The notes: generated from the sequence alone by a model not told the origin. DNA of 64,000 nucleotides from Eggerthella lenta DSM 2243 (GCF_000024265.1 NC_013204.1:2918501-2982500), one strand, 5' to 3'. Numbered from the stretch's first letter, positions 1 through 8,788 are shown. Numbers and translations: made by a program.

Positions 1-1310
1 TGCATGCCGGCGCCAGGTCGGAACAGGAACTCCACGGCCTGCGGGCCCGCCTTCGTCCACTGAACGCGCTCGAGCGGTGCGAGGTCGCACACCAGCTGCG
101 CCCCGCCCATTTCCAGGCGATCCATCTGCGCCGTCACGGCTTCGGCGAACCGCGGGGCGGCCTCGGCGCGCGCGTCGGCCAGCGCGGACGCCGCCTGCGC
201 GAGCGCCTCTTCGGCCAGGTCGAGCTCCCGCTGCGCCGCGCGTTCGCGCTCGGCGGCATCGTCCACGAGCGATACGAGGTCGGCCGCTTCGGCGCGACGC
301 GCCAGCACGTCTTCCATGCGCGGACCGTACGTGCGCAGGAGCCCTTGCAGCGAAGCCATGCGCTCTTGCTGCTGCGCCAGCGTCTCGGGGTCGAACTCCA
401 CGCCCTCGCGGTAGTCGCGCGTCTCGCGCGCCATGTCCTCCAACACGTAGCCCGCCTCGCGCAACGCGTCGGCGAACTCGCCCAGCTTGGCATCGTAACG
501 CGCCGCACCGTCGAGCGCCGCCACCGCGCTGCCCAGCGCGTCGATGGCCCCCTGCTCGCCCGCAAGCGCCTCATGCGCCCCGTTCGCAGCGACAGCCAAT
601 GCCTCAGCATGCTCCACGCGGGCGAGGTCGTCCAGCAGCTCGTCGTACTCGCCCTCGCGCGGATCCACCGCGTCGATGCGCTGCAGCACGAAGCGCGCCT
701 CGTCGAGCTTGGCCGAGGACGCCTCGCCCGCCTCGCGCACGCGCGTCAGCTCGGCCGCCGCCGCGTTCGCCGTCGCGAACGCCTCCTCGTAGGCGGTGCG
801 CGCCTGTACCACCGCGTCGCCCGCCCAGGCATCGAGCATACGAACATGTTGGGACGTTTTCATGAGCTGCTGGTGCTCGTGCTGACCGCACAAGTCGATG
901 GTGGGAGCAATGGCGCGAGCCAGCTCGCCGACGCTGGCCATGCGGCCGTCGATGGACACGCGCGAACGCCCGTCCGAGGTTACGCGGCGCATGGCGACCA
1001 GCTCGACGGGAACGCCGTCGTCCGCCTCCCCGCTTTCAACCGCGTCAGCGGAAGACCGGCCCGCAAGATCGTCGGAAGACGCAAAGCCGGAAAAGACGGC
1101 GCCGTAGAACCTCCCCGACACGGAGAGGGCTTCCTCGCCGTCGCGGACGGCGTCTTTGTCGGCGCGCGCACCCATGAGCAGCTTCAACGCCGAGAGCAGC
1201 GCCGTCTTGCCCGCGCCCGTCTCGCCCGTGAGCACGGTCAGCCCGCGCGCCGGCACCAGCGTCGCCTCGCGGATCAGCGCCAGGTTCTCAACTTGGATCT
1301 CGTCGATCAT
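1..1310 (-). CDS. recN: DNA repair protein RecN (5' part; 3' end beyond the window)
   Basis: SMC-like ATPase that acts at DNA double-strand breaks during recombinational repair. About 436 residues are visible from ATG at 1310; the family is usually about 560, so the C-terminal ATPase half (signature, Walker B) lies off the left edge. Visible: Walker A GETGAGKT at residues 29-36, the family motif CGQHEHQQL near residue 145, a long alanine/glutamate-rich coiled-coil region, and the RecN-typical segment FLFRPGAG close to the window edge. The start is preceded by GAGG on the minus strand. I see no clear LexA box directly upstream. The downstream-facing neighbour (leucine-rich protein, stop at 1459) is on the same strand 149 bases upstream. 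Identification is secure. Confidence 0.93.
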   Translation of the reverse strand, partial: MIDEIQVENLALIREATLVPARGLTVLTGETGAGKTALLSALKLLMGARADKDAVRDGEEALSVSGRFYGAVFSGFASSDDLAGRSSADAVESGEADDGVPVELVAMRRVTSDGRSRVSIDGRMASVGELARAIAPTIDLCGQHEHQQLMKTSQHVRMLDAWAGDAVVQARTAYEEAFATANAAAAELTRVREAGEASSAKLDEARFVLQRIDAVDPREGEYDELLDDLARVEHAEALAVAANGAHEALAGEQGAIDALGSAVAALDGAARYDAKLGEFADALREAGYVLEDMARETRDYREGVEFDPETLAQQQERMASLQGLLRTYGPRMEDVLARRAEAADLVSLVDDAAERERAAQRELDLAEEALAQAASALADARAEAAPRFAEAVTAQMDRLEMGGAQLVCDLAPLERVQWTKAGPQAVEFLFRPGAGM

Positions 1311-1458
1311 CGCGCACCTCTTACAGCCTCGTTCGTTCCAGAGCCATCAAGTATAGCAGCGCGAGGGCGCGCCGCCGAAGCGGATTCGCCCAGTCGCTCA
1401 AACCGCTTAAACCTAGCGCAGGGTCCACGCCTTTCCGACGCGCGTTACGCGCCGTGGC

Positions 1459-3441
1459 TCACAGCGCGAACCGCTCCTTCGCGCTCGTCGGCTTGGCCTG
1501 GGCGCGATGATGCTCCATGAGGTACGCCACGCAGTCGGTGCGGTTGCAAGCGCGCAAAAGCTCGATCTGCCGATCGAACGAGGCATCGTCGATAAAACCG
1601 GCCTTGACCAGAGCTTCCACCATGTTCCGATCTCCCTCGCGCGCGATGCGCTCCTGGGCCTCGCGCCCGTAGCCCCGCAGGTGCGACACCAGAACCGAGC
1701 GCATGTCGTCGGCGAGCCGGTAGGGTACGGCCAGCCGGTGCAGCAGCGCGCCCAAACGATCGGGCAGGTTTTTCCCCGACCGCAGAAGCTCGTCGTAGCG
1801 CCCGAAGTCGAACGGAACGCCGTCGGAGGCGTCCGTCAGAAAGCAGGTGAGCAGCTGATCGGCCGACACGTGCACGATCGCCCCCACGTGCGACAGGCGG
1901 CACACCGCGTACTCGAAGCTGCCCTCCCCGACCGAGCGCACGCTCGCCGGGATAAGCACGGGCCCCTCCAGCTTACGCGACCAGAAGCAGTGCGCGCCGA
2001 TGGAAACCAGCCCTTCGGGAAGGATCAGGCGCTTCGTGCCGCGGCATGCGTTGTCGCGTTCGATGATGCGCACGGTTTCGGGTACCACCACCGAGGCCGG
2101 CGCGAACGGCAGGGCTCTTACGCCGATGCGCACGAGCGGCCGCCCTTCCACCTGTCGCGGAAGCGCCAGCACGTCGCTCGCGCTGGCCGACACGTAACCC
2201 ACGGTGGAGCCCGCTTCCCCCGAGGCCGCGAACTCCGTGGCCGCCTCGGCAGCCGCCGCAGCGGGCGAAAGCGCGCAGACGTCGGCATCGTCTGCAACCT
2301 CGTCTTTGCCGCGCACGGCCACGGCGCGCACCGCAGCCTGCTCGGCGAAGCGCCGCGACACCGATATCGGCTTCGGCGGCCCCGCTACCAGCACCGCGCC
2401 CTCCGCGTCGAAGTCGTACCAGCATCCTTCCAACTCGACGGCTGCCGGCCCCGCCAGACGGACGCCGCGCTTGCGAAGCGCGCGGTACGCGGGAGCCTCG
2501 ACCGGGCAGCGCCAGACCGCGTCGTCCCAGCTGCGAGAGTCAACGCGCGCAAGCGCCGCCGAGCAGTCCACCACCGCAGGGGGCTCGCAACCGTCCGCAA
2601 ACGCCGACGAAGCCACGCGCTCCACCCCATCGGGCAGGCTCACGCGCTCGCCGTACGGAGAGGCCAAGAACACGAGCTCCCGTCCGCCGTCCGAAAACAG
2701 GTTGCCCTCGCGCGCCAGATAGCGCGCGTTTCCGGCATCCACCGAATACTCCCGGCGCGCCAACCGCGGCGAGACTCCCGCCAAATCGCAGCGCTGCTCT
2801 CCTAGCTGGCTTACGCCGCGCCCGATATGGATCCGCTGCGCCGACATCGCTGCGAACGCGTTCGCAGCGATATGCTCCACCGTGTCGGGCACCACCAGAA
2901 GCAGCACCCCCACGCCCTGCACGAAGCGGCGCGCGAACGCTTCCACGGCCACGCGCACCACGGGGATCCCGTCCACGTACGCGGGCAGCAGAACCGCCAA
3001 ATCGTCGCTCTGCCCCACCGCCGCAGCGAATCTCCGCAGATCGAACGCGGTCAGGGCATATCCGCCGGGCACCTGCCGCACCCCCACGGCTCCGCGGAGC
3101 CCTTCCTCCATACGAGCGCGCGGCGTCTCCTGCGCGTCGGCGGCATCGCGTTCGGCCGCCTGGGCAAGCAGCTCGTCGAACTCGCCCATCCACAGCGCGC
3201 CTGCGGAATACAGATCCCCCTCGCGACCCGCACCGCCCGCGACGTCGCCGGCTTCCCCTTCGGCAGCCCAGGCCCGATAAGCCGGAAGCTGCGGAGACCA
3301 CACTTCGCCCTCCACCGCCCGCGCAGCCTCGACAACCTCCACATCGCGCGCGTCGAGGCGCACCGGATTCTTGATCGCATGATCAAGCAATTCTTCGATC
3401 GGCGCATGAGCACCATGATAGACCAGCGTGTTCTCCATCAT
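1459..3441 (-). CDS. BspA-type leucine-rich repeat protein
   Basis: 660 residues, no signal peptide or membrane segment, so probably cytoplasmic. The middle and C-terminal parts contain LRR_5/BspA-like repeat units, seen as recurring hydrophobic blocks such as LVVPDTVEHIAANAF, ILPEGLVSIGAHCF and VLIPASVRSVGEGSF. The last 90 residues (EALVKAGFIDDASFDRQIELL and following) resemble ankyrin-like helical pairs. Such proteins are common in gut Actinobacteria and their roles are mostly unknown; ligand or protein binding is the usual guess. The start MMENTLVYHG leaves a short divergent gap to the VWA gene at 3590. Function not recognised beyond the repeats. Confidence 0.75.
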   Translation of the reverse strand: MMENTLVYHGAHAPIEELLDHAIKNPVRLDARDVEVVEAARAVEGEVWSPQLPAYRAWAAEGEAGDVAGGAGREGDLYSAGALWMGEFDELLAQAAERDAADAQETPRARMEEGLRGAVGVRQVPGGYALTAFDLRRFAAAVGQSDDLAVLLPAYVDGIPVVRVAVEAFARRFVQGVGVLLLVVPDTVEHIAANAFAAMSAQRIHIGRGVSQLGEQRCDLAGVSPRLARREYSVDAGNARYLAREGNLFSDGGRELVFLASPYGERVSLPDGVERVASSAFADGCEPPAVVDCSAALARVDSRSWDDAVWRCPVEAPAYRALRKRGVRLAGPAAVELEGCWYDFDAEGAVLVAGPPKPISVSRRFAEQAAVRAVAVRGKDEVADDADVCALSPAAAAAEAATEFAASGEAGSTVGYVSASASDVLALPRQVEGRPLVRIGVRALPFAPASVVVPETVRIIERDNACRGTKRLILPEGLVSIGAHCFWSRKLEGPVLIPASVRSVGEGSFEYAVCRLSHVGAIVHVSADQLLTCFLTDASDGVPFDFGRYDELLRSGKNLPDRLGALLHRLAVPYRLADDMRSVLVSHLRGYGREAQERIAREGDRNMVEALVKAGFIDDASFDRQIELLRACNRTDCVAYLMEHHRAQAKPTSAKERFAL

Positions 3442-3589
3442 AGTATTGTGCTACCTCCCAAAAACCTCTCGGCAACGAGCCTGTTTACCCTTGGCTTCCC
3501 CCATGCTACACTGCGGGAAGCGACGAAGGCAAGAGCCGCCGCGAAGCAAGCACGCGCTTCGCGCACGCACATTCGTTCAAAGGAGCATC

Positions 3590-5128
3590 ATGGCCGTCGA
3601 AGCCGTCGAGCCGCTTGCCCGCCAAGCGCTCGACCTTGCGAAAAACGCGCTGCTCGTGAACCTGCGCTTCATGAACGCTGCGTTCGCGCGCCTGCGCCCT
3701 TTCCCCGTGCGCGATGCCACGCTGGCCACTGACGGCCTTCACATCCGCTTCGACCCCGCAACGCTCGCGCGCCTCTACGCCGCGGAACCGTCCGAACTCA
3801 CTCGCGCCTATCTGCACATCGTGCTGCACAACGTGTTCCTGCACCTCTACCCCGGCCCGCACGTGGACGTTGCGCGCTGGGACGCCGCATGCGACATCGT
3901 CGTGGAACGCACCATCTCCGAACTCGACCTGCCCGCCACCCGCACCGCTCGCGCCGAGCGCCAGCGCGCGACCCTCGCGCGCATCGACGCGGCGCTGCCG
4001 CTGGCAACCGCAGAAACCGTGTACCGGTACCTGCAGGATGAGGGGCTCGACGATGCCGAGCTGGCCGATCTGCGCGCACCGTTCTACATGGACGACCATG
4101 AGCCCTGGTACCGCCTCGCAGCCGCAGAGGAGGCCCGCAAAACGAATTCGGAAGAGGGCGAACGCGATGAGGGGGCGGACGCGCAGGACGGAGCCGCGTC
4201 GGCCCAATCCGCCACGAGCGGAACCGACATGGAGATGCCGTCCGATGCCGACCAGGCGAAGCCGAACCACAAGTCGCACCAGGCGGTCAGCCAGGACGAC
4301 ATCGTGCAGAAAGAGGCTCCCGAACAGGTAGGACGCTCCATCGACGACCGCTTCGCCGACACGGTGAACCTAGATCGGTCCAAGGAGCAGTGGAAGAGCG
4401 CGGCCTACGAGATGGGCGTGCAGCTTGACGCCTACGCGAAGCTGTGGGGCGTCGAGGGCGCGAACCTTGCCATGAACCTGCGCGCCGTGACGCGCGAGAA
4501 GCAGGACTATCGCGAGTTCCTGCGCAAGTTCGCCCGGATGGGCGAGCAGATCCGCGTGAACGACGACGAGTTCGACTACGTTTATTACTGCTACGGGCTC
4601 AAGCGCTACGGCAACCTCCCGCTCATCGAGCCGTTGGAATACGTGGAAGAGCGGCGCATCCGCGACTTCGTCATCGCCATCGACACCTCGGCCTCCACCA
4701 AGGACGGCCTCGTGCGCCGTTTCATCGAGAAGACGTACGCCATCCTCAGCCAAGAGACCAGCTTCTTCGCCGACATGAACGTGCTCATCGTGCAATGCGA
4801 CGCCGCCATCACGGACGTCGCGCGCATCTCGAACCTGCGCGATCTGGACGACTACCTGGACGGCCTCGAGATCAAAGGATTGGGCGGCACGGACTTCCGC
4901 CCCGTGTTCGCCTACGTGGACGACGCCGTGGAGCGCGGCGACCTCGTGAACCTGGGCGGCCTCATCTACTTCACCGACGGGCAGGGAACCTATCCCGCCC
5001 GCAAGCCCGATTACGACACCGCGTTCGTCTTCGTCGACGACGCCTCGGCCGCCGCGAGTCCGAACGTCCCTGCGTGGGCCATGAAAGTGGAGCTCGACGA
5101 AACCGTCGTATTGGAAGAAATGTCCTAA
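3590..5128 (+). CDS. VWA-like domain protein with DUF2201-type metallopeptidase-like N-terminus
   Basis: 512 residues from ATG at 3590, chosen because AGGAG lies just upstream; 54 upstream in-frame codons look non-coding. The N-terminal 150 residues resemble the DUF2201 putative metallopeptidase domain, but the expected HExxH is HIVLH, without the glutamate, so peptidase activity is doubtful. Residues about 185-245 are low-complexity and acidic. The C-terminal third is VWA-like, with a MIDAS-type DTSAST near residue 365. It is followed after 47 bases by a MoxR-type AAA ATPase, and VWA/MoxR pairs generally work together as chaperone-like assemblies that remodel or load metal into partner proteins. 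The stop codon lies inside a hairpin repeat (5121-5153). Confidence 0.8.
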   Translation: MAVEAVEPLARQALDLAKNALLVNLRFMNAAFARLRPFPVRDATLATDGLHIRFDPATLARLYAAEPSELTRAYLHIVLHNVFLHLYPGPHVDVARWDAACDIVVERTISELDLPATRTARAERQRATLARIDAALPLATAETVYRYLQDEGLDDAELADLRAPFYMDDHEPWYRLAAAEEARKTNSEEGERDEGADAQDGAASAQSATSGTDMEMPSDADQAKPNHKSHQAVSQDDIVQKEAPEQVGRSIDDRFADTVNLDRSKEQWKSAAYEMGVQLDAYAKLWGVEGANLAMNLRAVTREKQDYREFLRKFARMGEQIRVNDDEFDYVYYCYGLKRYGNLPLIEPLEYVEERRIRDFVIAIDTSASTKDGLVRRFIEKTYAILSQETSFFADMNVLIVQCDAAITDVARISNLRDLDDYLDGLEIKGLGGTDFRPVFAYVDDAVERGDLVNLGGLIYFTDGQGTYPARKPDYDTAFVFVDDASAAASPNVPAWAMKVELDETVVLEEMS

Positions 5129-5153
5129 AAGGTGCCTGTCCCCTTTTAGGACA
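5121..5153. repeat. 33-bp hairpin repeat overlapping the VWA stop codon
   Basis: Perfect 12-bp arms (TGTCCTAAAAGG and CCTTTTAGGACA) around a 9-base loop containing TGCCTGTC. The left arm supplies the last codon and the TAA stop of the VWA gene. A hairpin of the same design (GTCCCAAACG arms) lies at 43619-43648, so this looks like a dispersed palindromic repeat rather than a gene-specific terminator. There is no T-run after it. Confidence 0.6.
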
Positions 5154-5175
5154 TCAACTCGCAAGGAGAGCAATC

Positions 5176-6741
5176 ATGGACATCCGTCAGGCAAAGCAGC
5201 AGATCAAAAACGCCATGCTGGCGTACTTTTCGAAGGACGAGTTCGGCAACTACCGTCTGCCCACCGAACGGCAGCGCCCCGTGTTCCTGCTGGGCGCGCC
5301 CGGCATCGGGAAGACGGCCATCATGGAGCAGATCGCCCAGGACCTCGACGTGGGGTTCGTGTCGTATTCGATGACGCACCACACGCGCCAAAGCGCGCTC
5401 GGCTTGCCGTTCATCGCGAAGAAGACGTACGACGGCGTGGAATACGACGTGTCCGAATACACGATGAGCGAGATCATCGCCGCCGTGTACGACGCGATGG
5501 AGGCCACCGGCAAGCGCGAGGGCATCCTGTTCCTCGACGAGATCAACTGCGTGTCGGAAACGCTGACGCCCGCGATGCTGCAGTTTTTGCAGTACAAGAT
5601 CTTCGGACGCCACCGCGTGCCCGACGGGTGGATCGTGGTTACGGCCGGCAACCCGCCCGAGTACAACCGCACGGCGCACGATTTCGACATCGCCACCTGG
5701 GACCGCCTCAAGCGCATCGACGTGGAGCCCGATTTCGCCGCCTGGCGCGACTTCGCCGTGGAGACGGGCGTGCACCCCGCCGTGCTCACGTACCTCGATA
5801 TCGAGCGCGACCACTTCTACCGCGTGGAGACCACCGTGGACGGCAAGTCGTTCGTCACGGCGCGCGGCTGGGACGACCTCTCCGCCATGATGAAGCTGTA
5901 CGAGGAGCAAGGCGTCCCCGTGGACGAGCTGCTGATCGGGCAGTACGTGCAGAACGCCGAGATCGCGAAGCGCTTCTCGGTATACTACGACCTGTTCACG
6001 AAGTACCGCGCCGACTATCAGATCGAGCGCATACTGGAAGGCTCCGCCGAGCAGAGCGTGGTCGAGCGCGCCCGCGAGGCCGCGTTCGACGAACGGGTGT
6101 CGCTCATGGGGCTGATCACGGACGCCTTGGGCGGACGGCTGCGCGACGCCGTGATGGAAGAGCGCGCGGTGGAGTTCGCGCACGGACGGCTGGCGGCGAT
6201 GCGGGATGCCATCCTGAGCGAAGCGAACGGAGCGAGCGCAGTCGAAGGATCCCCTGCGGCGATAGCGATCGACGACGCGAACGCGCTGCCCCTCCTGCGC
6301 GAAGAAGCTGCCTCGCTCCAAGCGCGCTTGGACACCGAGCGCAAAGCGAGCCTGCTGTCGGACGAGAAGTACGTGGCCTACCAGCGCGCGCTTGCGCTGA
6401 TCGACCGCGCGCTGCGTTGCGACGCTGCGGGCGGCGGGGTTCCGTTCTCGCAGGTGAAAACTTTGTTCGGGGAAATGGTCGACGCGCTGGACGCGCGCAT
6501 CGCGGCCGTGTCGAGCGCGCTGGACAACGCCTTCCGCTTCGTGGAGGACGCGTTCGGCAACGGCCAGGAGATGCTGCTGTTGGTCACCGACTTATCGGTG
6601 AACCGCTATGGCATGGCCTTCATCAACGACCACGGCTGCGAGCGCTACTTCGCCCACAACGAGGACCTTCTGTTCTACGAACGAGGAGCCGACCTGGCCG
6701 ACCGCATCAACCGTCTGGATCTGACAGAAGAAGAGGCTTGA
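5176..6741 (+). CDS. MoxR-type AAA+ ATPase
   Basis: 521 residues from ATG at 5176 with GGAGAG upstream; the open frame extends far to the left inside the VWA gene, but that part is a shadow. Walker A GAPGIGKT at residues 40-47, Walker B ILFLDEIN near 117-124, and a sensor-like AGNPPEYN segment. The protein is longer than typical MoxR ATPases (about 320-370): the C-terminal 170 residues form an extra helical region ending in a motif-poor acidic tail. Residues about 345-362 (AILSEANGASAVEGSP) are encoded by a short dispersed repeat inserted in frame. Probably co-transcribed with the VWA gene as a MoxR/VWA two-component chaperone; substrate unknown. Confidence 0.88.
   Translation: MDIRQAKQQIKNAMLAYFSKDEFGNYRLPTERQRPVFLLGAPGIGKTAIMEQIAQDLDVGFVSYSMTHHTRQSALGLPFIAKKTYDGVEYDVSEYTMSEIIAAVYDAMEATGKREGILFLDEINCVSETLTPAMLQFLQYKIFGRHRVPDGWIVVTAGNPPEYNRTAHDFDIATWDRLKRIDVEPDFAAWRDFAVETGVHPAVLTYLDIERDHFYRVETTVDGKSFVTARGWDDLSAMMKLYEEQGVPVDELLIGQYVQNAEIAKRFSVYYDLFTKYRADYQIERILEGSAEQSVVERAREAAFDERVSLMGLITDALGGRLRDAVMEERAVEFAHGRLAAMRDAILSEANGASAVEGSPAAIAIDDANALPLLREEAASLQARLDTERKASLLSDEKYVAYQRALALIDRALRCDAAGGGVPFSQVKTLFGEMVDALDARIAAVSSALDNAFRFVEDAFGNGQEMLLLVTDLSVNRYGMAFINDHGCERYFAHNEDLLFYERGADLADRINRLDLTEEEA
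6210..6261 (+). repeat. short dispersed repeat inside the MoxR ATPase frame
   Basis: Begins with CATCCTGAGCG and ends with AGTCGAAGGATCCC followed by TGCGGCG. The same two ends occur in reverse orientation at 29198-29247, in non-coding DNA. The middle differs between the copies. Here it reads through in frame and adds about 17 codons to the ATPase. Confidence 0.7.
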
Positions 6742-6800
6742 TAAACGAACTGATGTTCTATATAATGAAGCACATCGTATTCACTGGTCGGGTGCTACCC

Positions 6801-6849
6801 TAACTTTCCCGTAAAGGACAGCCGCCTTCTCGAAAGGAGGCTGTCCTTG
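6801..6849 (+). promoter_or_regulatory. hairpin sequestering the ribosome-binding site of the DUF1016 gene
   Basis: AAGGACAGCCGCC (left arm, from about 6814) pairs with GGAGGCTGTCCTT (6836-6848) with one mismatch over 13 positions. The right arm contains the Shine-Dalgarno sequence (AAAGGAGG at 6833-6840) and runs into the TTG start codon at 6847. Folding would hide both. It may be a translational switch, or an upstream terminator that happens to carry the ribosome-binding site. Confidence 0.55.
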
Positions 6850-7866
6850 GAACAGATCTACGATCCTTCCCCGGACGAAGCCGTCTATCAATCGGTTCGC
6901 GCCGCACTCGAAACCGCGCGCACGAAAGCGGCGGCGGCAATCAACGACGCAATGGTTTCCGCATATTGGGAGATCGGCCGGCAAATCGTCGAAGCGCAGG
7001 GCGACCGCGCAGAATACGGCCAGCATCTGATGGAATACCTGTCCGAGCGGCTGACAGCCGAATTCGGGAAGGGGTTCACGGAACGAAACCTTCGCGCCAT
7101 GCGCCAGCTGTATCTTGCATATCCAATTCGGCACACATTGTGTGCCGAATTGAGCTGGTCGCATTATCGCCTGATCATACGCATAGATGATCCCGTCCGT
7201 CGCGACTTCTACGTGCGCTCCGCCGTCGAAGAGCGCTGGACGGTGCGGCAGCTCGACCGGCAGATCCACTCGTTCTACTACGAACGACTTTTGGCCACTC
7301 GCGCAGAAGGAAAAGACGAGGTTCGACAAGAGATCCAGAACCTCGAGCCGCCAACTAAAGCCGACGGCATCCTCAAAGACCCTTACGTACTCGACTTCCT
7401 CGATCTGGGTGGCAACTCGAACTACCTGGAAACGGATTTAGAGCAAGCGCTCATGGACAAACTCCAGCAATTTCTATTGGAGTTGGGAAAAGGGTTCTCG
7501 TTCGTCGCGCGCCAGCAGCGAGTCAGCGCCGATGGCGACCACTACTACATCGACCTCGTGTTCTACCACTACATCCTCAAATGCTTCGTCCTGATCGACC
7601 TGAAAACCGGGAAGCTCACGCCCCAGGATGTCGGGCAGATGGACTTCTACGTTCGCCTATTCGACGACCAGTGCACCCAGCCTGACGACAATCCCACCAT
7701 AGGCATCGTCCTCTGCGCGAATCGCAACGAAGCGGTGGCCAAGTATTCCGTCCTCGCCGATAAGAAGGGAATCTTCGCATCGCAGTACGTGCTCTGCCTG
7801 CCAACCGAGGAGGAGCTGTCGCAAGCCTTAGAAGCAACCTGCCTGCTCGCAAGCGAAGAAGAATAA
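6847..7866 (+). CDS. DUF1016 / YhcG-family PD-(D/E)XK nuclease-domain protein
   Basis: 339 residues, starting at TTG (6847) after a strong AAAGGAGG. N-terminal DUF1016 helical region (residues 1-150, including YWEIGRQIVEAQGDRAEYG and FTERNLRAMRQLY) and a C-terminal nuclease fold with YIDLVFYHYILKCFVLIDLK, the D...(E/D)-x-K arrangement of the PD-(D/E)XK superfamily, then QDVGQMDFYV and PTIGIVLCANRN. YhcG proteins are often carried beside restriction-modification or other defence genes. Here it stands alone between a MoxR ATPase and a MerR regulator, with no methyltransferase nearby, so a defence role is only inferred. Length is typical for the family (about 340-370). Confidence 0.9.
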   Translation: MEQIYDPSPDEAVYQSVRAALETARTKAAAAINDAMVSAYWEIGRQIVEAQGDRAEYGQHLMEYLSERLTAEFGKGFTERNLRAMRQLYLAYPIRHTLCAELSWSHYRLIIRIDDPVRRDFYVRSAVEERWTVRQLDRQIHSFYYERLLATRAEGKDEVRQEIQNLEPPTKADGILKDPYVLDFLDLGGNSNYLETDLEQALMDKLQQFLLELGKGFSFVARQQRVSADGDHYYIDLVFYHYILKCFVLIDLKTGKLTPQDVGQMDFYVRLFDDQCTQPDDNPTIGIVLCANRNEAVAKYSVLADKKGIFASQYVLCLPTEEELSQALEATCLLASEEE

Positions 7867-7887
7867 TCACGCTCCGGCAAAACTAAG

Positions 7888-7944
7888 CATCTTCGCTCGT
7901 AAAACACGCGTTGGGAGCCGAGGCGTGTTTTGCGAGCGAAGATG
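7888..7944. repeat. 22-bp imperfect inverted repeat between convergent genes
   Basis: Arms 7888-7909 and 7923-7944 match at 21 of 22 positions (they begin CATCTTCGCTCG) with a 13-base loop. It follows the DUF1016 stop at once and precedes a second hairpin. Together they probably stop transcription from both sides. The long A/T-containing arms are unusual for a simple terminator. Confidence 0.65.
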
Positions 7945-7976
7945 GCGCCCCGCCGCCGCGAAAGGCGGCGGGGCGC
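7945..7976. terminator. bidirectional GC-rich hairpin
   Basis: Perfect 13-bp stem (GCGCCCCGCCGCC) around GCGAAA, directly abutting the preceding inverted repeat. It lies between the convergent DUF1016 and MerR genes. There is no T-run, so it may act together with the neighbouring repeat or with Rho. Confidence 0.6.
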
Positions 7977-7982
7977 ACATTC

Positions 7983-8762
7983 CTATGCGCAGTACGCCTT
8001 GATGGCATCGCGGAGGAATTCCGCAGCGCCGGGGGCGACAGCTTCGTAGTAGGCCTTGAAGCGATCGTCGGCCACGTACATCTCGGCCAGGCCGAGGTGC
8101 GCGGCCTTTGAGTACGTTCCGTCCTTCCAGAATTCGCACAGCCATTGGCGGTGCAGGTCGGCCGCGCGGTGCGCGTCCTCGCCCGTCGGATCGCCCGCAG
8201 CCATCGCTGCCGCCAGCGCATCCTTGACGCCCTGCTCCAGCTTCTGGGTTTGGCGGTACTGCTCGACGCTCATACCCATGAGCTTCGCGTTGCTCGCATC
8301 GGCCGCATCGTCGCCCCAGCGTTCGCGCACCTCCTTGCCGTAGTGCTGCTCGTTCTCGCCCACGAGGCCTTGTTTGAACGCCTCGAACTTCTCTTCGTCT
8401 TCCATAGTTGCAGAACCTTCCATACAGGCGAGCGTCTTCTCCACGCTCGCGATCAATCCGTCGAGACGCTGCTTGCGCGCGTGCAGCTCGCGCAGGTGGC
8501 CGGCCAGCGCGTCGCGCGCATCGAACGCGGGGTCGTCCAGCAAACGCCCGATGGCAGCAAGCGGCATGCCGCATTCCCGGTACAGCAGCACCTGATGCAG
8601 CCGGTCGACTTCGGCCGCGCCGTAGCGCCGGTACCCGTTGCTGGCGCGTTGCGCGCGAACGAGCCCCAGCTCGTCGTAATGATGCAGCGTGCGCACCGTG
8701 CATCCCGACAGCTCGGCCAACTCGTGCACCGTGTACCCGCCGCCCGCCCGTTCCCGTTCCAT
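7983..8762 (-). CDS. MerR-family regulator with TipAS-type antibiotic-recognition domain
   Basis: 259 residues from ATG at 8762, chosen for AAAGGAGG 7 bases upstream; eight further in-frame codons upstream are unlikely to be used. N-terminal MerR helix-turn-helix (YTVHELAELSGCTVRTLHHYDELGLV) is followed by a dimerisation helix (about residues 75-115) and a C-terminal TipAS-like domain (about 130-259: FEAFKQGL, YGKEVRERWG, LHRQWLCEFW). In TipA this domain traps thiopeptides and related drugs and activates the gene's own promoter. The promoter here has the 19-bp spacer and dyad expected of a MerR target, so autoregulation is likely. No efflux gene is directly adjacent. Confidence 0.9.
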   Translation of the reverse strand: MERERAGGGYTVHELAELSGCTVRTLHHYDELGLVRAQRASNGYRRYGAAEVDRLHQVLLYRECGMPLAAIGRLLDDPAFDARDALAGHLRELHARKQRLDGLIASVEKTLACMEGSATMEDEEKFEAFKQGLVGENEQHYGKEVRERWGDDAADASNAKLMGMSVEQYRQTQKLEQGVKDALAAAMAAGDPTGEDAHRAADLHRQWLCEFWKDGTYSKAAHLGLAEMYVADDRFKAYYEAVAPGAAEFLRDAIKAYCA

Positions 8763-8788
8763 GAGCGCCTCCTTTCCTGCGTGCAACC

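Noticed and set aside
77-865. 262-residue open frame on the plus strand
   Set aside because: Arginine/proline/alanine-rich shadow opposite recN, which has clear motifs on the minus strand.
4444-5175. Possible N-terminal extension of the MoxR ATPase
   Set aside because: Overlaps the VWA gene in another frame, and ATG 5176 has a good ribosome-binding site.
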